From an uncultured Collinsella sp. (GTDB lineage Bacteria > Actinomycetota > Coriobacteriia > Coriobacteriales > Coriobacteriaceae): a DNA stretch of 5,088 bases. Within the stretch, counting starts at the first letter, position 1; each line of letters begins with the position of its first letter. The notes under the pieces are model-generated. The model did not search any database. It was not told the origin of the DNA and saw only the letters and a program-made list of their open reading frames with translations. Location of the stretch: the NCBI GenBank assembly GCA_900544465.1, contig UQVT01000135.1, forward strand, positions 1 to 5,088, read 5' to 3'. A program made the translations under genes and the position numbers. Shown here one piece after another: positions 1-5,088 of the stretch.

Positions 1-219
1 GAGGTGCCCATCCAGGGTGCTATCGGCAACAAGATCATTGCCCGCTCCACCGTCAAGGCGCGTCGCAAGGACGTGCTTGCTAAGTGCTACGGCGGCGATA
101 TTTCGCGTAAGCGTAAGCTGCTCGAGAAGCAGAAAGAGGGCAAGAAACGCATGAAGGCCATCGGCTCGGTCGAGGTCCCGCAGGAGGCCTTTATGGCGAT
201 CCTCAAGGTGGACGAGTAG
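1..219 (+). CDS. lepA: Elongation factor 4 (LepA), C-terminal fragment
   Basis: This is the last 72 codons of LepA/EF4, open at the left edge of the window and read in the frame starting at base 1; TAG is at 217-219. LepA is a ribosome-associated translational GTPase, proposed to back-translocate or remodel ribosomes and to help 30S biogenesis. The G domain and domains II-V lie outside the window. What is visible is the family-specific, strongly basic C-terminal domain, with the hallmark stretches KIIARSTVKARRKDV, AKCYGGDISRKRKLLEKQKE and KKRMKAIGSVEVPQEAF. In solved structures this domain reaches towards the peptidyl-transferase centre and the A-site tRNA. The sequence is intact to the usual C-terminal end. 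The next gene starts 4 bases downstream, and its likely ribosome binding site lies inside the last lepA codons. Identification is firm because this tail is unique to LepA. Confidence 0.96.
   Translation, partial: EVPIQGAIGNKIIARSTVKARRKDVLAKCYGGDISRKRKLLEKQKEGKKRMKAIGSVEVPQEAFMAILKVDE
205..211 (+). promoter_or_regulatory. Probable Shine-Dalgarno of dusB inside the lepA tail
   Basis: AAGGTGG lies 12 bases before the ATG at 224 and inside the last codons of lepA. It is the only purine-rich match to the 16S 3' end near this start. Its position means dusB would be translated by ribosomes finishing lepA or re-initiating there. The spacing is a little long, so the call is tentative. Confidence 0.45.
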
Positions 220-223
220 GTCT

Positions 224-1267
224 ATGGCGCTTTCCGAATACAGCAAGCGGCTGCTGGGCGCCTATGCCGAGCAGCCGTTCCTTATGGCTCCCATGGCGGG
301 CGTAACCGATCCCGCTTATCGCATCATGTGCCGCCGCCGCGGTGCCAATCTCGCCTATAGCGAGATGGTGAGCGTGGCGGGCCTTGCCTATGCCAGCAAC
401 AAGACCTGGCGCCTGGTGCTACCGGCCGACGAGGAGCAGCAGATTTGCGTGCAGCTCTTTGGCTCCAAGCCCGAGCAGTTTGCGAGTGCCGTCGCCGCCG
501 TCGAGGAGCGTGTGGGCGATCGCCTGTCATTGATTGATATCAACATGGCCTGTCCGGCTCGCAAGGTCGTTACTAAGGGCGAAGGCTCGGCGCTTATGCG
601 CACGCCCGACCTGGCCGAGAAGATTGTCGAGGCAGCGGTGGGCGCGGCGCATGTTCCCGTGACCGTGAAGATCCGCAAGGGTTTTTATGCCGAGGACCGC
701 AACGCCGCAACGTTTGCCCAGATGCTTGAAGGGGCGGGCGCCTCTGCAGTTGCCGTGCACGGTCGTTGTGCCACGCAGCTCTACACCGGCCAGGCCGATT
801 GGTCGGTTGTCGATGAGGTTGCCGACGCCGTCGAAATTCCCGTTATCGGTTCGGGCGATGTGTTCTGCGCCGAGGATGCCGCGGAGCATCTGCGCAGTTC
901 TGGTGCCAGCGCGGTGTTTATCGCGCGCGGCATCTACGGCAATCCGTGGGTGTTCGGTGATGCTCGCGCCCTTGCGCTCGATGGCATGCCGGTGCCGGCG
1001 CGCAGCTCCGTTGAGCGCCTAGACGCCCTGCGTGAGCACCTAACGCTGACGCATGAGCTCCTGCCGCTCATGTCGCGTGCCCGTACGTACGCAAGCTGGT
1101 ACTTAAAAGGCATGCCCCATGCCGCCGCTTGGCGTGCTCATGTGGTGCACTGCTCCACGTACGAGGAGTTCATGGCGCTGGTCGATGAGATCGAGCGCGA
1201 TGTGGTGGCCTGCGAGGCTGCCCTTGCCGCCGGCGAATCGGTGCCCCCTCATCCGCTGGGGGCTTAA
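224..1267 (+). CDS. dusB: tRNA-dihydrouridine synthase, DusB type
   Basis: This 347-residue protein is close to the usual Dus length. Dus enzymes use FMN and NADPH to reduce uridines in the tRNA D-loop to dihydrouridine in the cytoplasm. An FMN-binding TIM barrel covers about residues 15-245: APMAGVTD at 22-29, VQLFGSKPEQF at 76-86, INMACPARKV at 106-115 with the catalytic cysteine at 110, VTVKIRKGF at 146-154 (FMN-contacting lysine 149), AVHGR at 177-181 (His179), GSGDV at 209-213 and ARGIYGNPW at 234-242. A helical tRNA-binding tail follows, with WYLKGMP at 292-298. The nifR3/DusB assignment rests on this tail and the overall pattern; exact target positions cannot be read from sequence. Small departures from the common motifs are Ala for Gly before the catalytic Cys and Ser for Asn in the usual NGD. 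The ATG at 224 is 4 bases past lepA, with AAGGTGG at 205-211 as a plausible Shine-Dalgarno, which suggests coupling to lepA translation. Confidence 0.93.
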   Translation: MALSEYSKRLLGAYAEQPFLMAPMAGVTDPAYRIMCRRRGANLAYSEMVSVAGLAYASNKTWRLVLPADEEQQICVQLFGSKPEQFASAVAAVEERVGDRLSLIDINMACPARKVVTKGEGSALMRTPDLAEKIVEAAVGAAHVPVTVKIRKGFYAEDRNAATFAQMLEGAGASAVAVHGRCATQLYTGQADWSVVDEVADAVEIPVIGSGDVFCAEDAAEHLRSSGASAVFIARGIYGNPWVFGDARALALDGMPVPARSSVERLDALREHLTLTHELLPLMSRARTYASWYLKGMPHAAAWRAHVVHCSTYEEFMALVDEIERDVVACEAALAAGESVPPHPLGA

Positions 1268-1269
1268 GG

Positions 1270-2502
1270 GTGGCCGTTACCGCGCTGTATGCGCACGTGC
1301 CGTTTTGCGCCCAAAAGTGCCGGTACTGCGACTTTGACTCACGCAGTTTTGCTCCGTGCGACCTGAGCGCTGCGCTCGATTTCTATTTTGAGCAGTTGTT
1401 CGCGCGTCTCGATGCTTTTGGCAAGGCTGGGGCCCTTGACCAGATCCGCACCGTCTATGTTGGCGGCGGTACGCCGTCGCTGGCGGGGGAGCGCCTGGTG
1501 GAGCTGGTGCGGCGTATTCGTGCGTGGTGCGCCCCCGTTGAGTTTACCTGCGAGGCCAATCCCGAGTCGCTGACCGCCGAGCTTGCCGCTGCGCTTGCCA
1601 AGGTTGGTGTCACACGCGTCTCTCTGGGCGTGCAAACGCTCGATAACACCGAACTTACTGCCATCGGCCGTATTCACGATGCCGATCGGGCGCTCGCCGC
1701 CATCGCGACGGTCAAGAACGCTGGGCTTGACGTGTCGTGCGACCTTATGTGCGGACTTCCCGGGCAGACCGCAGCGAGTTGGAAGCACACGCTCGATGGC
1801 GTGCTGGCGGCGGCTCCGCATCATGTGTCGGTCTACCCGCTTACGCTTGAGGAGGGGACGCCCCTTTATCGCATGGCGTGCCGCGACGAGTCGGTCGAGC
1901 CCGACGAGGATTTTCAAGCTTCGTGCATGGATGTGGCGCGTGAGCGTCTGGGTGCGGCCGGCTATCACCCGTATGAGGTGGCAAGCTATGCGCTCGACGG
2001 CCATGAGTGCGCCCATAACATTGCCTACTGGACCGGACGGGGCTACCTGGGCCTGGGTCGTTCTGCCGCGGGCATGCTCGACGCCGGGGATTTCGACCGT
2101 CTTGCAGGTTTGTTCCCCGGTGTTTCTTCTCGAGGCGTTGCGTACCGCGTGCGTCTGGTGCAACGTGACGATGACGCGACGGCGTTCGAGACTGAATATC
2201 TGTCGCAGCGTGAGGCTGCGGCTGAAGACCTGATGCTCGCTTGTCGCATGACGCGCGGTATTGCGTCCGATCTGTTGGTTCGTGCAGCTTGCGTCATCCC
2301 AACGGGCGAGCTGGCAGCTGCCTGCGATCGCGCGCTCGAATTGGGTCTTGCCACTTGGGTGCCCGAGACGCTCGGAGTCCATGAGGGACCCTTCACTTCG
2401 GCAGACGTCCTCGCGGGCCATGTCCGAGCTCGTCTGGCGCCGACACACCTGGGCTGGCTCGATGGAAATGTTCTGTTCGAGCTGTTTTGGGATCTAGCTT
2501 AG
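1270..2502 (+). CDS. hemW: Radical-SAM heme chaperone HemW (formerly called HemN-like oxygen-independent coproporphyrinogen oxidase)
   Basis: This 410-residue protein belongs to the HemN/HemW radical-SAM family and is of HemW length (about 370-410). The 4Fe-4S/SAM motif CxxxCxxC is at Cys13, Cys17 and Cys20, followed by Asp-Phe. True HemN has a further cysteine there (CxxCxC), so HemW is the better name. Other family blocks are YVGGGTPSL at 63-71, CEANPES at 94-100, SLGVQTLD at 118-125, GRIHDA at 133-138, DLMCGLPGQT at 158-167, a TLEEGTPLY block at 192-200, HNIAYW at 249-254 and YLGLG at 259-263. A HemN C-terminal winged domain runs from about 310 to 405 (LSQREAAAEDLMLACRMTRG). HemW binds heme and is thought to hand it to membrane cytochromes. 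The GTG start at 1270 is 2 bases past the dusB stop, has only a weak RBS and is probably coupled. The SAM motif lies too close to the start for a later one. Odd: Ala267 replaces the histidine of the usual GAGAHG motif. Confidence 0.92.
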   Translation: MAVTALYAHVPFCAQKCRYCDFDSRSFAPCDLSAALDFYFEQLFARLDAFGKAGALDQIRTVYVGGGTPSLAGERLVELVRRIRAWCAPVEFTCEANPESLTAELAAALAKVGVTRVSLGVQTLDNTELTAIGRIHDADRALAAIATVKNAGLDVSCDLMCGLPGQTAASWKHTLDGVLAAAPHHVSVYPLTLEEGTPLYRMACRDESVEPDEDFQASCMDVARERLGAAGYHPYEVASYALDGHECAHNIAYWTGRGYLGLGRSAAGMLDAGDFDRLAGLFPGVSSRGVAYRVRLVQRDDDATAFETEYLSQREAAAEDLMLACRMTRGIASDLLVRAACVIPTGELAAACDRALELGLATWVPETLGVHEGPFTSADVLAGHVRARLAPTHLGWLDGNVLFELFWDLA

Positions 2503-2512
2503 GCCGCTCGGG

Positions 2513-2518
2513 TAGAAT
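2513..2518 (+). promoter_or_regulatory. Possible -10 box upstream of the membrane J-protein gene
   Basis: TAGAAT matches the sigma-70/SigA -10 consensus at five of six positions and is preceded by GGG. It sits 43 bases before the ATG at 2561 in the 58-base spacer after hemW. No convincing -35 hexamer is found at normal spacing; the nearest, TTGGGA at 2487-2492, is 20 bases away. The box lies in a short near-palindrome, GGTA-GAAT-TACC at 2511-2522, which might be an operator or chance. If it is a promoter, the dnaJ genes can be expressed apart from the lepA-dusB-hemW block. Confidence 0.35.
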
Positions 2519-2545
2519 TACCGGAATATATACGCTGCTGTGAGC

Positions 2546-2551
2546 AGGAGG
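2546..2551 (+). promoter_or_regulatory. Strong ribosome binding site fixing the start at 2561
   Basis: A perfect AGGAGG lies 9 bases upstream of the ATG at 2561. It decides the start: an in-frame GTG at 2540 lies upstream of this site and would put it inside the coding region, and the ATG at 2570 is 18 bases away, which is too far. This is the strongest Shine-Dalgarno in the window and suggests efficient translation. Confidence 0.8.
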
Positions 2552-2560
2552 TTGCCGCGC

Positions 2561-3664
2561 ATGGCGACGATGAACGAAAAAGATTACTACGAGATTTTGG
2601 GTGTCTCCAAGGACGCCACCTCGCGTGATATTCAAAAGGCCTTCCAGCAAAAGGCCCGCAAGCTCCATCCGGACGTCAACAAAGAGCCGGATGCCGAGGA
2701 AAAGTTTAAAGAGGTTTCCGAGGCCTACGCCGTGCTTTCGGACGAGCAGAAGCGTTCGCGCTACGACGCCATGCGTTCGGGCAACCCCTTCGCCGGCGCT
2801 CCTACGGCTTCGCCCTATGGCGGCGGCTACGCCGGCAGCGCGGGCTATGGCAATCCCTTTGAGGGCGGTTTTCCCTTTGGTGGCGCTTGGGGCCAGCCGC
2901 GTCGCGGGCAGGCTGCCTACAATCCCGAGAACGGCGCCAACGTGGTCGTTGATATCAAACTCGACGCCAAGGAGGCCAAGGGCGGTGCCCGCAAGACCGT
3001 CCGCTACACGCGCTTCGATACCTGTAACAACTGCGGCGGTTCGGGCTCCGTTTCGTCTGAGCATGCCCATACCTGCCCGAGCTGCGGTGGCCGCGGCCAC
3101 ATCGACGTCGACCTGTCCTTCCTGTTTGGTGCGGGCACGTTCCAGTCGGTCTGCCCCGAGTGCGGCGGTTCCGGTAAGGTCGTGGCCGACCCCTGCCCTG
3201 ATTGCGGCGGCAGCGGTCGTACTCGCGTAACCTCCGAGCAGACGATTGAGTTTCCTGCCGGCACGCACGATGGCGACGAGGTCCGCATTGGCGGCATGGG
3301 TCATGCTGGCACCAACGGTGCCGCGGGCGGCGATCTGGTCGGCCGCGCCCATGTTGAGGCCGAGCGCTTGGAAGGCAAAGCTCGTACCGGTTTTTACCTG
3401 ATGGGCATCGTGGCGCCGTTTTTGGTACTCTCGGCCATCTCGGGCGTGTTCTCGGCCTTTGCCGTGATGTGCTTTATTCCGTTTGCCATGGGCCTGTTCA
3501 TGGTGCTTTCGGACGGCGTGCTTCATCGCAGCCTGCTGTGGTGGAAGCGCGGCGCGATGCAGTTTGCCAACGGTTTTGCCAACGGCTTCATGTTCGCGCT
3601 CGTGTCGGTTTGGTTCGCGAGCTGCTCGCAACGGGCCATGCTTTCGCCGTACCAAATGCAATAA
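2561..3664 (+). CDS. Membrane-anchored DnaJ-family co-chaperone (J domain, zinc finger, C-terminal membrane segments)
   Basis: A J-protein of 367 residues. Type A DnaJ proteins deliver substrates to Hsp70 (DnaK) and stimulate its ATPase. A J domain covers about 8-72, with DYYEILGV at 8-15 and the HPD triad at 36-38. A Gly/Pro/Tyr/Phe-rich linker spans about 73-120. The first strands of CTD-I are at about 127-152. A complete zinc-binding region follows, with four CxxCxGxG repeats (Cys155/158, 172/175, 198/201, 212/215). The rest of CTD-I (IEFPAGTHDGDEVRIGGMG at 229-247) ends in GGDLVGRAHVEAERL. There the similarity stops: CTD-II and the dimerisation tail are missing. In their place are a 40-residue hydrophobic stretch (about 278-317), a basic segment with WWKRG at 327-331 and a further hydrophobic helix (about 336-355). 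I infer anchoring with the J domain in the cytosol. The linker lacks a DIF motif, and helix II carries Gln29-Gln30 where E. coli DnaJ has Lys26-Arg27. It lies 58 bases after hemW and 81 bases before a normal DnaJ. A frameshift is unlikely because no CTD-II appears in the other frames. Confidence 0.88.
   Translation: MATMNEKDYYEILGVSKDATSRDIQKAFQQKARKLHPDVNKEPDAEEKFKEVSEAYAVLSDEQKRSRYDAMRSGNPFAGAPTASPYGGGYAGSAGYGNPFEGGFPFGGAWGQPRRGQAAYNPENGANVVVDIKLDAKEAKGGARKTVRYTRFDTCNNCGGSGSVSSEHAHTCPSCGGRGHIDVDLSFLFGAGTFQSVCPECGGSGKVVADPCPDCGGSGRTRVTSEQTIEFPAGTHDGDEVRIGGMGHAGTNGAAGGDLVGRAHVEAERLEGKARTGFYLMGIVAPFLVLSAISGVFSAFAVMCFIPFAMGLFMVLSDGVLHRSLLWWKRGAMQFANGFANGFMFALVSVWFASCSQRAMLSPYQMQ
3392..3625 (+). 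other. Predicted membrane region of the J-protein (2-3 helices)
   Basis: Residues 278-317 form an unbroken hydrophobic run rich in Phe, Leu, Val, Ile, Ala and Met with no charged residue. It is long enough for two helices turning near ISGVFS (293-298). After Asp318 comes a basic patch with His322-Arg323 and WWKRG (327-331), then residues 336-355 form a third hydrophobic, Phe- and Ala-rich helix. Basic residues between the second and third helices fit the positive-inside rule with the J domain in the cytosol. The tail after the third helix (SQRAMLSPYQMQ) would then be outside. Helix number is read by eye; two and three are both possible. Confidence 0.72.
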
Positions 3665-3700
3665 CATCAAACCCTCTGTTTGCGGTCGGCCCTGCTTGGG

Positions 3701-3706
3701 TATAGG
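3701..3706 (+). promoter_or_regulatory. Possible -10 box upstream of dnaJ
   Basis: TATAGG, preceded by TTGGG, lies in the 81-base spacer between the two J-protein genes, 39 bases before the GTG at 3746. It matches TATAAT at four of six positions. A poor -35 candidate, TTGCGG at 3680-3685, is 15 bases upstream. The GGGTA sequence leading into the box is shared with the candidate promoter of the preceding gene. The rest of the spacer shows no CIRCE element, no HspR (HAIR) repeat and no terminator-like hairpin. Confidence 0.3.
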
Positions 3707-3731
3707 ACGCACTGTGACAATAATGAAAGTC

Positions 3732-3738
3732 GGAAGGA
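3732..3738 (+). promoter_or_regulatory. Ribosome binding site of dnaJ, deciding the GTG start
   Basis: GGAAGGA lies 7 bases upstream of GTG 3746. It supports this start over the in-frame TTG at 3680, which would add 22 residues with no resemblance to DnaJ. The chosen start gives MSENRDYYEVLG, in register with the normal N terminus of DnaJ proteins. Confidence 0.75.
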
Positions 3739-3745
3739 TTCGGTT

Positions 3746-4894
3746 GTGTCGGAAAATAGGGATTACTACGAGGTGCTTGGCGTCGACAGGGATGCCGACG
3801 CGCGGACGATTAAGCGTGCGTTTCTAAAGAAGGCCCGTACCGTACATCCGGATGTTTCGGACGACCCCGAGGCCGAGGCCAAGTTCAAGGAGCTCAACGA
3901 GGCCTATTCCGTTCTTTCCGATGAGCAGAAGCGTGCTAACTACGACCGTTACGGCACTGCCGACGGCCCTGGTGGTTCGGGCTACGTCGATATCAACGAT
4001 ATCTTTGGTGGCATGGGCATGGACGACTTGTTCTCGTCGTTCTTTGGCGGCGGTGCCGGCGGTGGCGCCCGCAGCCGTCGTGAGCGTCGTCGCGGACGTG
4101 ATATGGCCATCTCGCTTTCGGTGACGCTCGAGGAGGCGGCGCTCGGCTGCAAAAAGACGATCAGCTATGACCGCCTTGCTCCTTGCGAGGACTGCAATGG
4201 CACTGGTAGGGCAGAGGGCGCACAGGAAAAGCAGTGCGGCCGCTGCCACGGCACGGGCTATGTCACGACGGTTCAGCGTTCGTTTTTGGGCCAGGTTCAG
4301 TCCTCTTCGCCTTGCCCCGACTGCCATGGCGAGGGCACGGTCATCGACCATCCCTGCGAGACCTGCGACGGTCAGGGCCGCACGCCTTCGCATGAAAAGA
4401 TCGACATCGATATTCCCGCCGGCGTTTCGACCGGTCGCCAGCTGCGTGTGAGCGGCTTTGGCGAGGCCGGCCTTCGCGGCGAGCCTTCGGGCGACCTGAT
4501 TGTCAACGTGCGCGTCGCCGACCATGAGCGCTTTAAGCGCAACGGTGATGACCTGTACCTGGTGAGCGATATCTCGATTGCGCAGGCTGCGCTCGGCTGC
4601 GAGATCGAGGTCGAGGGCATTATGCCCGACGAGGTCGTTAAGGTGACGGTTCCCGTCGGCGCCCAGTACGGCGATACCGTGAGCGTCAATAATTACGGCA
4701 TGCCGCGCATTGGCGGTGGCGGTTCGCGTGGCCGCCTGATTGTGCAGCTGCGCGTGGTTGTTCCCACCTACCTTTCCAATAAGCAGCGCGAGCTGCTCCG
4801 TGCTTTTGCCGATGAGATGGGCGATGACGTCGCTTCCGGTAAGAAGTCGGTGACCGACCGTATCAAGAGTGCCCTCGACGATATCCTCGATTAA
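3746..4894 (+). CDS. dnaJ: Molecular chaperone DnaJ (type A Hsp40)
   Basis: A complete canonical type A DnaJ of 382 residues, the usual length. It acts in the cytosol as the Hsp70 co-chaperone: it binds unfolded clients and triggers ATP hydrolysis by DnaK. The J domain is at about 6-68 with HPD at 34-36. A Gly/Phe-rich region at about 70-118 contains a DIF motif (85-87) and MDDLFSSFFGGG. CTD-I begins near 120. The zinc-binding domain has all four CxxCxGxG repeats (Cys147/150, 164/167, 190/193, 204/207). CTD-I resumes with IDIPAGVSTGRQLRVSGFGE, and CTD-II covers about 262-340, with GDDLYLVSDISIAQAALG and later VPVGAQYGD. A dimerisation tail follows (VPTYLSNKQRELLRAFADE, then KSVTDRIKSALDDIL). 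Paralogue of the preceding gene, which shares the J and zinc domains but not CTD-II. No dnaK, grpE or hrcA lies in the window. The next gene starts 9 bases downstream, so the two are probably cotranscribed. In actinobacteria with two dnaJ genes this locus usually holds the dnaJ2-type copy; that name is an inference. Confidence 0.95.
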   Translation: MSENRDYYEVLGVDRDADARTIKRAFLKKARTVHPDVSDDPEAEAKFKELNEAYSVLSDEQKRANYDRYGTADGPGGSGYVDINDIFGGMGMDDLFSSFFGGGAGGGARSRRERRRGRDMAISLSVTLEEAALGCKKTISYDRLAPCEDCNGTGRAEGAQEKQCGRCHGTGYVTTVQRSFLGQVQSSSPCPDCHGEGTVIDHPCETCDGQGRTPSHEKIDIDIPAGVSTGRQLRVSGFGEAGLRGEPSGDLIVNVRVADHERFKRNGDDLYLVSDISIAQAALGCEIEVEGIMPDEVVKVTVPVGAQYGDTVSVNNYGMPRIGGGGSRGRLIVQLRVVVPTYLSNKQRELLRAFADEMGDDVASGKKSVTDRIKSALDDILD

Positions 4895-4898
4895 GGAG
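4893..4898 (+). promoter_or_regulatory. Ribosome binding site of the mtaB-like gene
   Basis: AAGGAG overlaps the dnaJ stop codon (TAA 4892-4894) and stands 5 bases before the GTG at 4904. The overlap suggests translational coupling of the downstream gene to dnaJ and supports this GTG as its start. Confidence 0.7.
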
Positions 4899-4903
4899 CC
4901 CGC

Positions 4904-5088
4904 GTGCTCGCACCCCATATTTCCGTCGTTAATCTCGGCTGCCGTGTCAACCGGGTTGAGTCTGACCGTATCACTGCCGATCTTATGCGCTTGGGCTTTG
5001 CTATTGTGGAGCCCCAGGATGCCGATCTGATCGTCATTAACACCTGTGCCGTTACGGGCGAGGCCGAGGCCAAGACCCGTAAGGCCGT
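4904..5088 (+). CDS. mtaB: tRNA threonylcarbamoyladenosine methylthiotransferase, MtaB-like, N-terminal part
   Basis: An open frame of 61 codons plus two bases, running off the right edge. It matches the start of the methylthiotransferase N-terminal domain (UPF0004) of the MiaB/MtaB/RimO radical-SAM family: NLGCRVNRVESD at 10-21 and VINTCAVTGEAEAKTRKA at 44-61. Cys13 and Cys48 are the first two ligands of the auxiliary 4Fe-4S cluster; the third, the radical-SAM core and the TRAM domain lie outside. MtaB converts t6A37 to ms2t6A37 in ANN-decoding tRNAs. CAVTGEAEAKTR resembles the CTVTGEADRKSR pattern of MtaB more than MiaB or RimO, and mtaB commonly follows dnaJ in Gram-positive genomes, so context agrees. 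The usual Lys and Gln in GCKVNQxE are Arg here. It starts with GTG, 9 bases after dnaJ. Confidence 0.88.
   Translation, partial: MLAPHISVVNLGCRVNRVESDRITADLMRLGFAIVEPQDADLIVINTCAVTGEAEAKTRKA

Noticed and set aside
1339..2448. A 369-codon minus-strand open frame opposite hemW
   Set aside because: It has shadow-frame composition, no domain and no matching RBS, and hemW on the plus strand accounts for the sequence.
2540..2542. GTG at 2540 as start of the membrane J-protein
   Set aside because: It lies upstream of the perfect AGGAGG at 2546-2551, which is well spaced for ATG 2561; the extra seven residues do not resemble DnaJ.
3370..3664. A frameshift as the reason the first J-protein loses CTD-II
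   Set aside because: The other two plus-strand frames here give Cys/Arg/Ser-rich translations with no CTD-II motif, while the used frame is hydrophobic with normal codon choice up to its stop. The membrane part is real coding sequence.
3680..3682. TTG at 3680 as start of dnaJ
   Set aside because: It is a rare start codon without an RBS, and it would put the candidate -10 box and the GGAAGGA site inside the coding region.
2393..3712. A 439-codon open frame on the minus strand opposite the membrane J-protein
   Set aside because: It is rich in Arg, Ala, Gly and His with no recognisable domain, and it is antisense to a gene with clear conserved motifs. Long antisense frames are expected in GC-rich coding DNA.
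3665..3745. A terminator or heat-shock operator between the J-protein genes
   Set aside because: Only a very short pairing (GCCC with GGGT around TGCTT) is present, with no T tract. No CIRCE (TTAGCACTC-type) or HAIR (CTTGAGT-type) repeat is seen.
3483..3827. A small plus-strand frame spanning the spacer between the two J-protein genes
   Set aside because: It overlaps both genes out of frame, has no RBS at its start, and its product shows no protein-like pattern.
3824..4918. A 364-codon minus-strand open frame opposite dnaJ
   Set aside because: It is another antisense shadow: low-complexity Ala/Arg/Leu/Val protein opposite a fully conserved DnaJ.

Overview
The window is GC-rich, gene-dense bacterial chromosome with all genes on the + strand. 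GC-biased third codon positions, GTG starts and the gene order suggest a high-GC actinobacterium. The style of the proteins recalls Coriobacteriia (Collinsella-like), but that is recognition from memory and not proof.

Layout: (1) 1-219 is the C-terminal end of lepA (elongation factor 4). (2) 224-1267 is a DusB-type tRNA-dihydrouridine synthase, 4 bases after lepA. (3) 1270-2502 is hemW, a radical-SAM heme chaperone-like protein, 2 bases after dusB. These three look like one translationally coupled operon. (4) 2503-2560 is a short spacer with a -10-like box and a perfect AGGAGG. (5) 2561-3664 is an unusual DnaJ-family protein: J domain, Gly/Phe-rich linker, complete four-repeat zinc finger and the end of CTD-I, then two or three predicted membrane segments where CTD-II and the dimerisation tail should be. 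(6) 3665-3745 is an 81-base spacer, again with a -10-like box and a good RBS. (7) 3746-4894 is a second, full-length canonical type A DnaJ. (8) 4904-5088 is the N-terminal 61 codons of an MtaB-type methylthiotransferase, cut by the window edge.

The order lepA-hemW-dnaJ-mtaB is the skeleton of the widely conserved lepA-hemW-hrcA-grpE-dnaK-dnaJ-prmA-rsmE-mtaB cluster known from Bacillus. Here hrcA, grpE, dnaK, prmA and rsmE are absent, a dus gene is inserted after lepA, and the membrane J-protein sits where hrcA or the dnaK operon would be. The genes link translation and tRNA modification (lepA, dusB, mtaB) with Hsp70 co-chaperones and a heme/radical-SAM protein.

The item most worth following is the membrane-anchored, zinc-finger-bearing J-protein next to a normal DnaJ. 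It looks like a co-chaperone that takes the Hsp70 system to the inner face of the membrane. No RNA genes, mobile elements, CRISPR arrays or clear terminators were seen, and no stretch over 300 bases lacks a gene.
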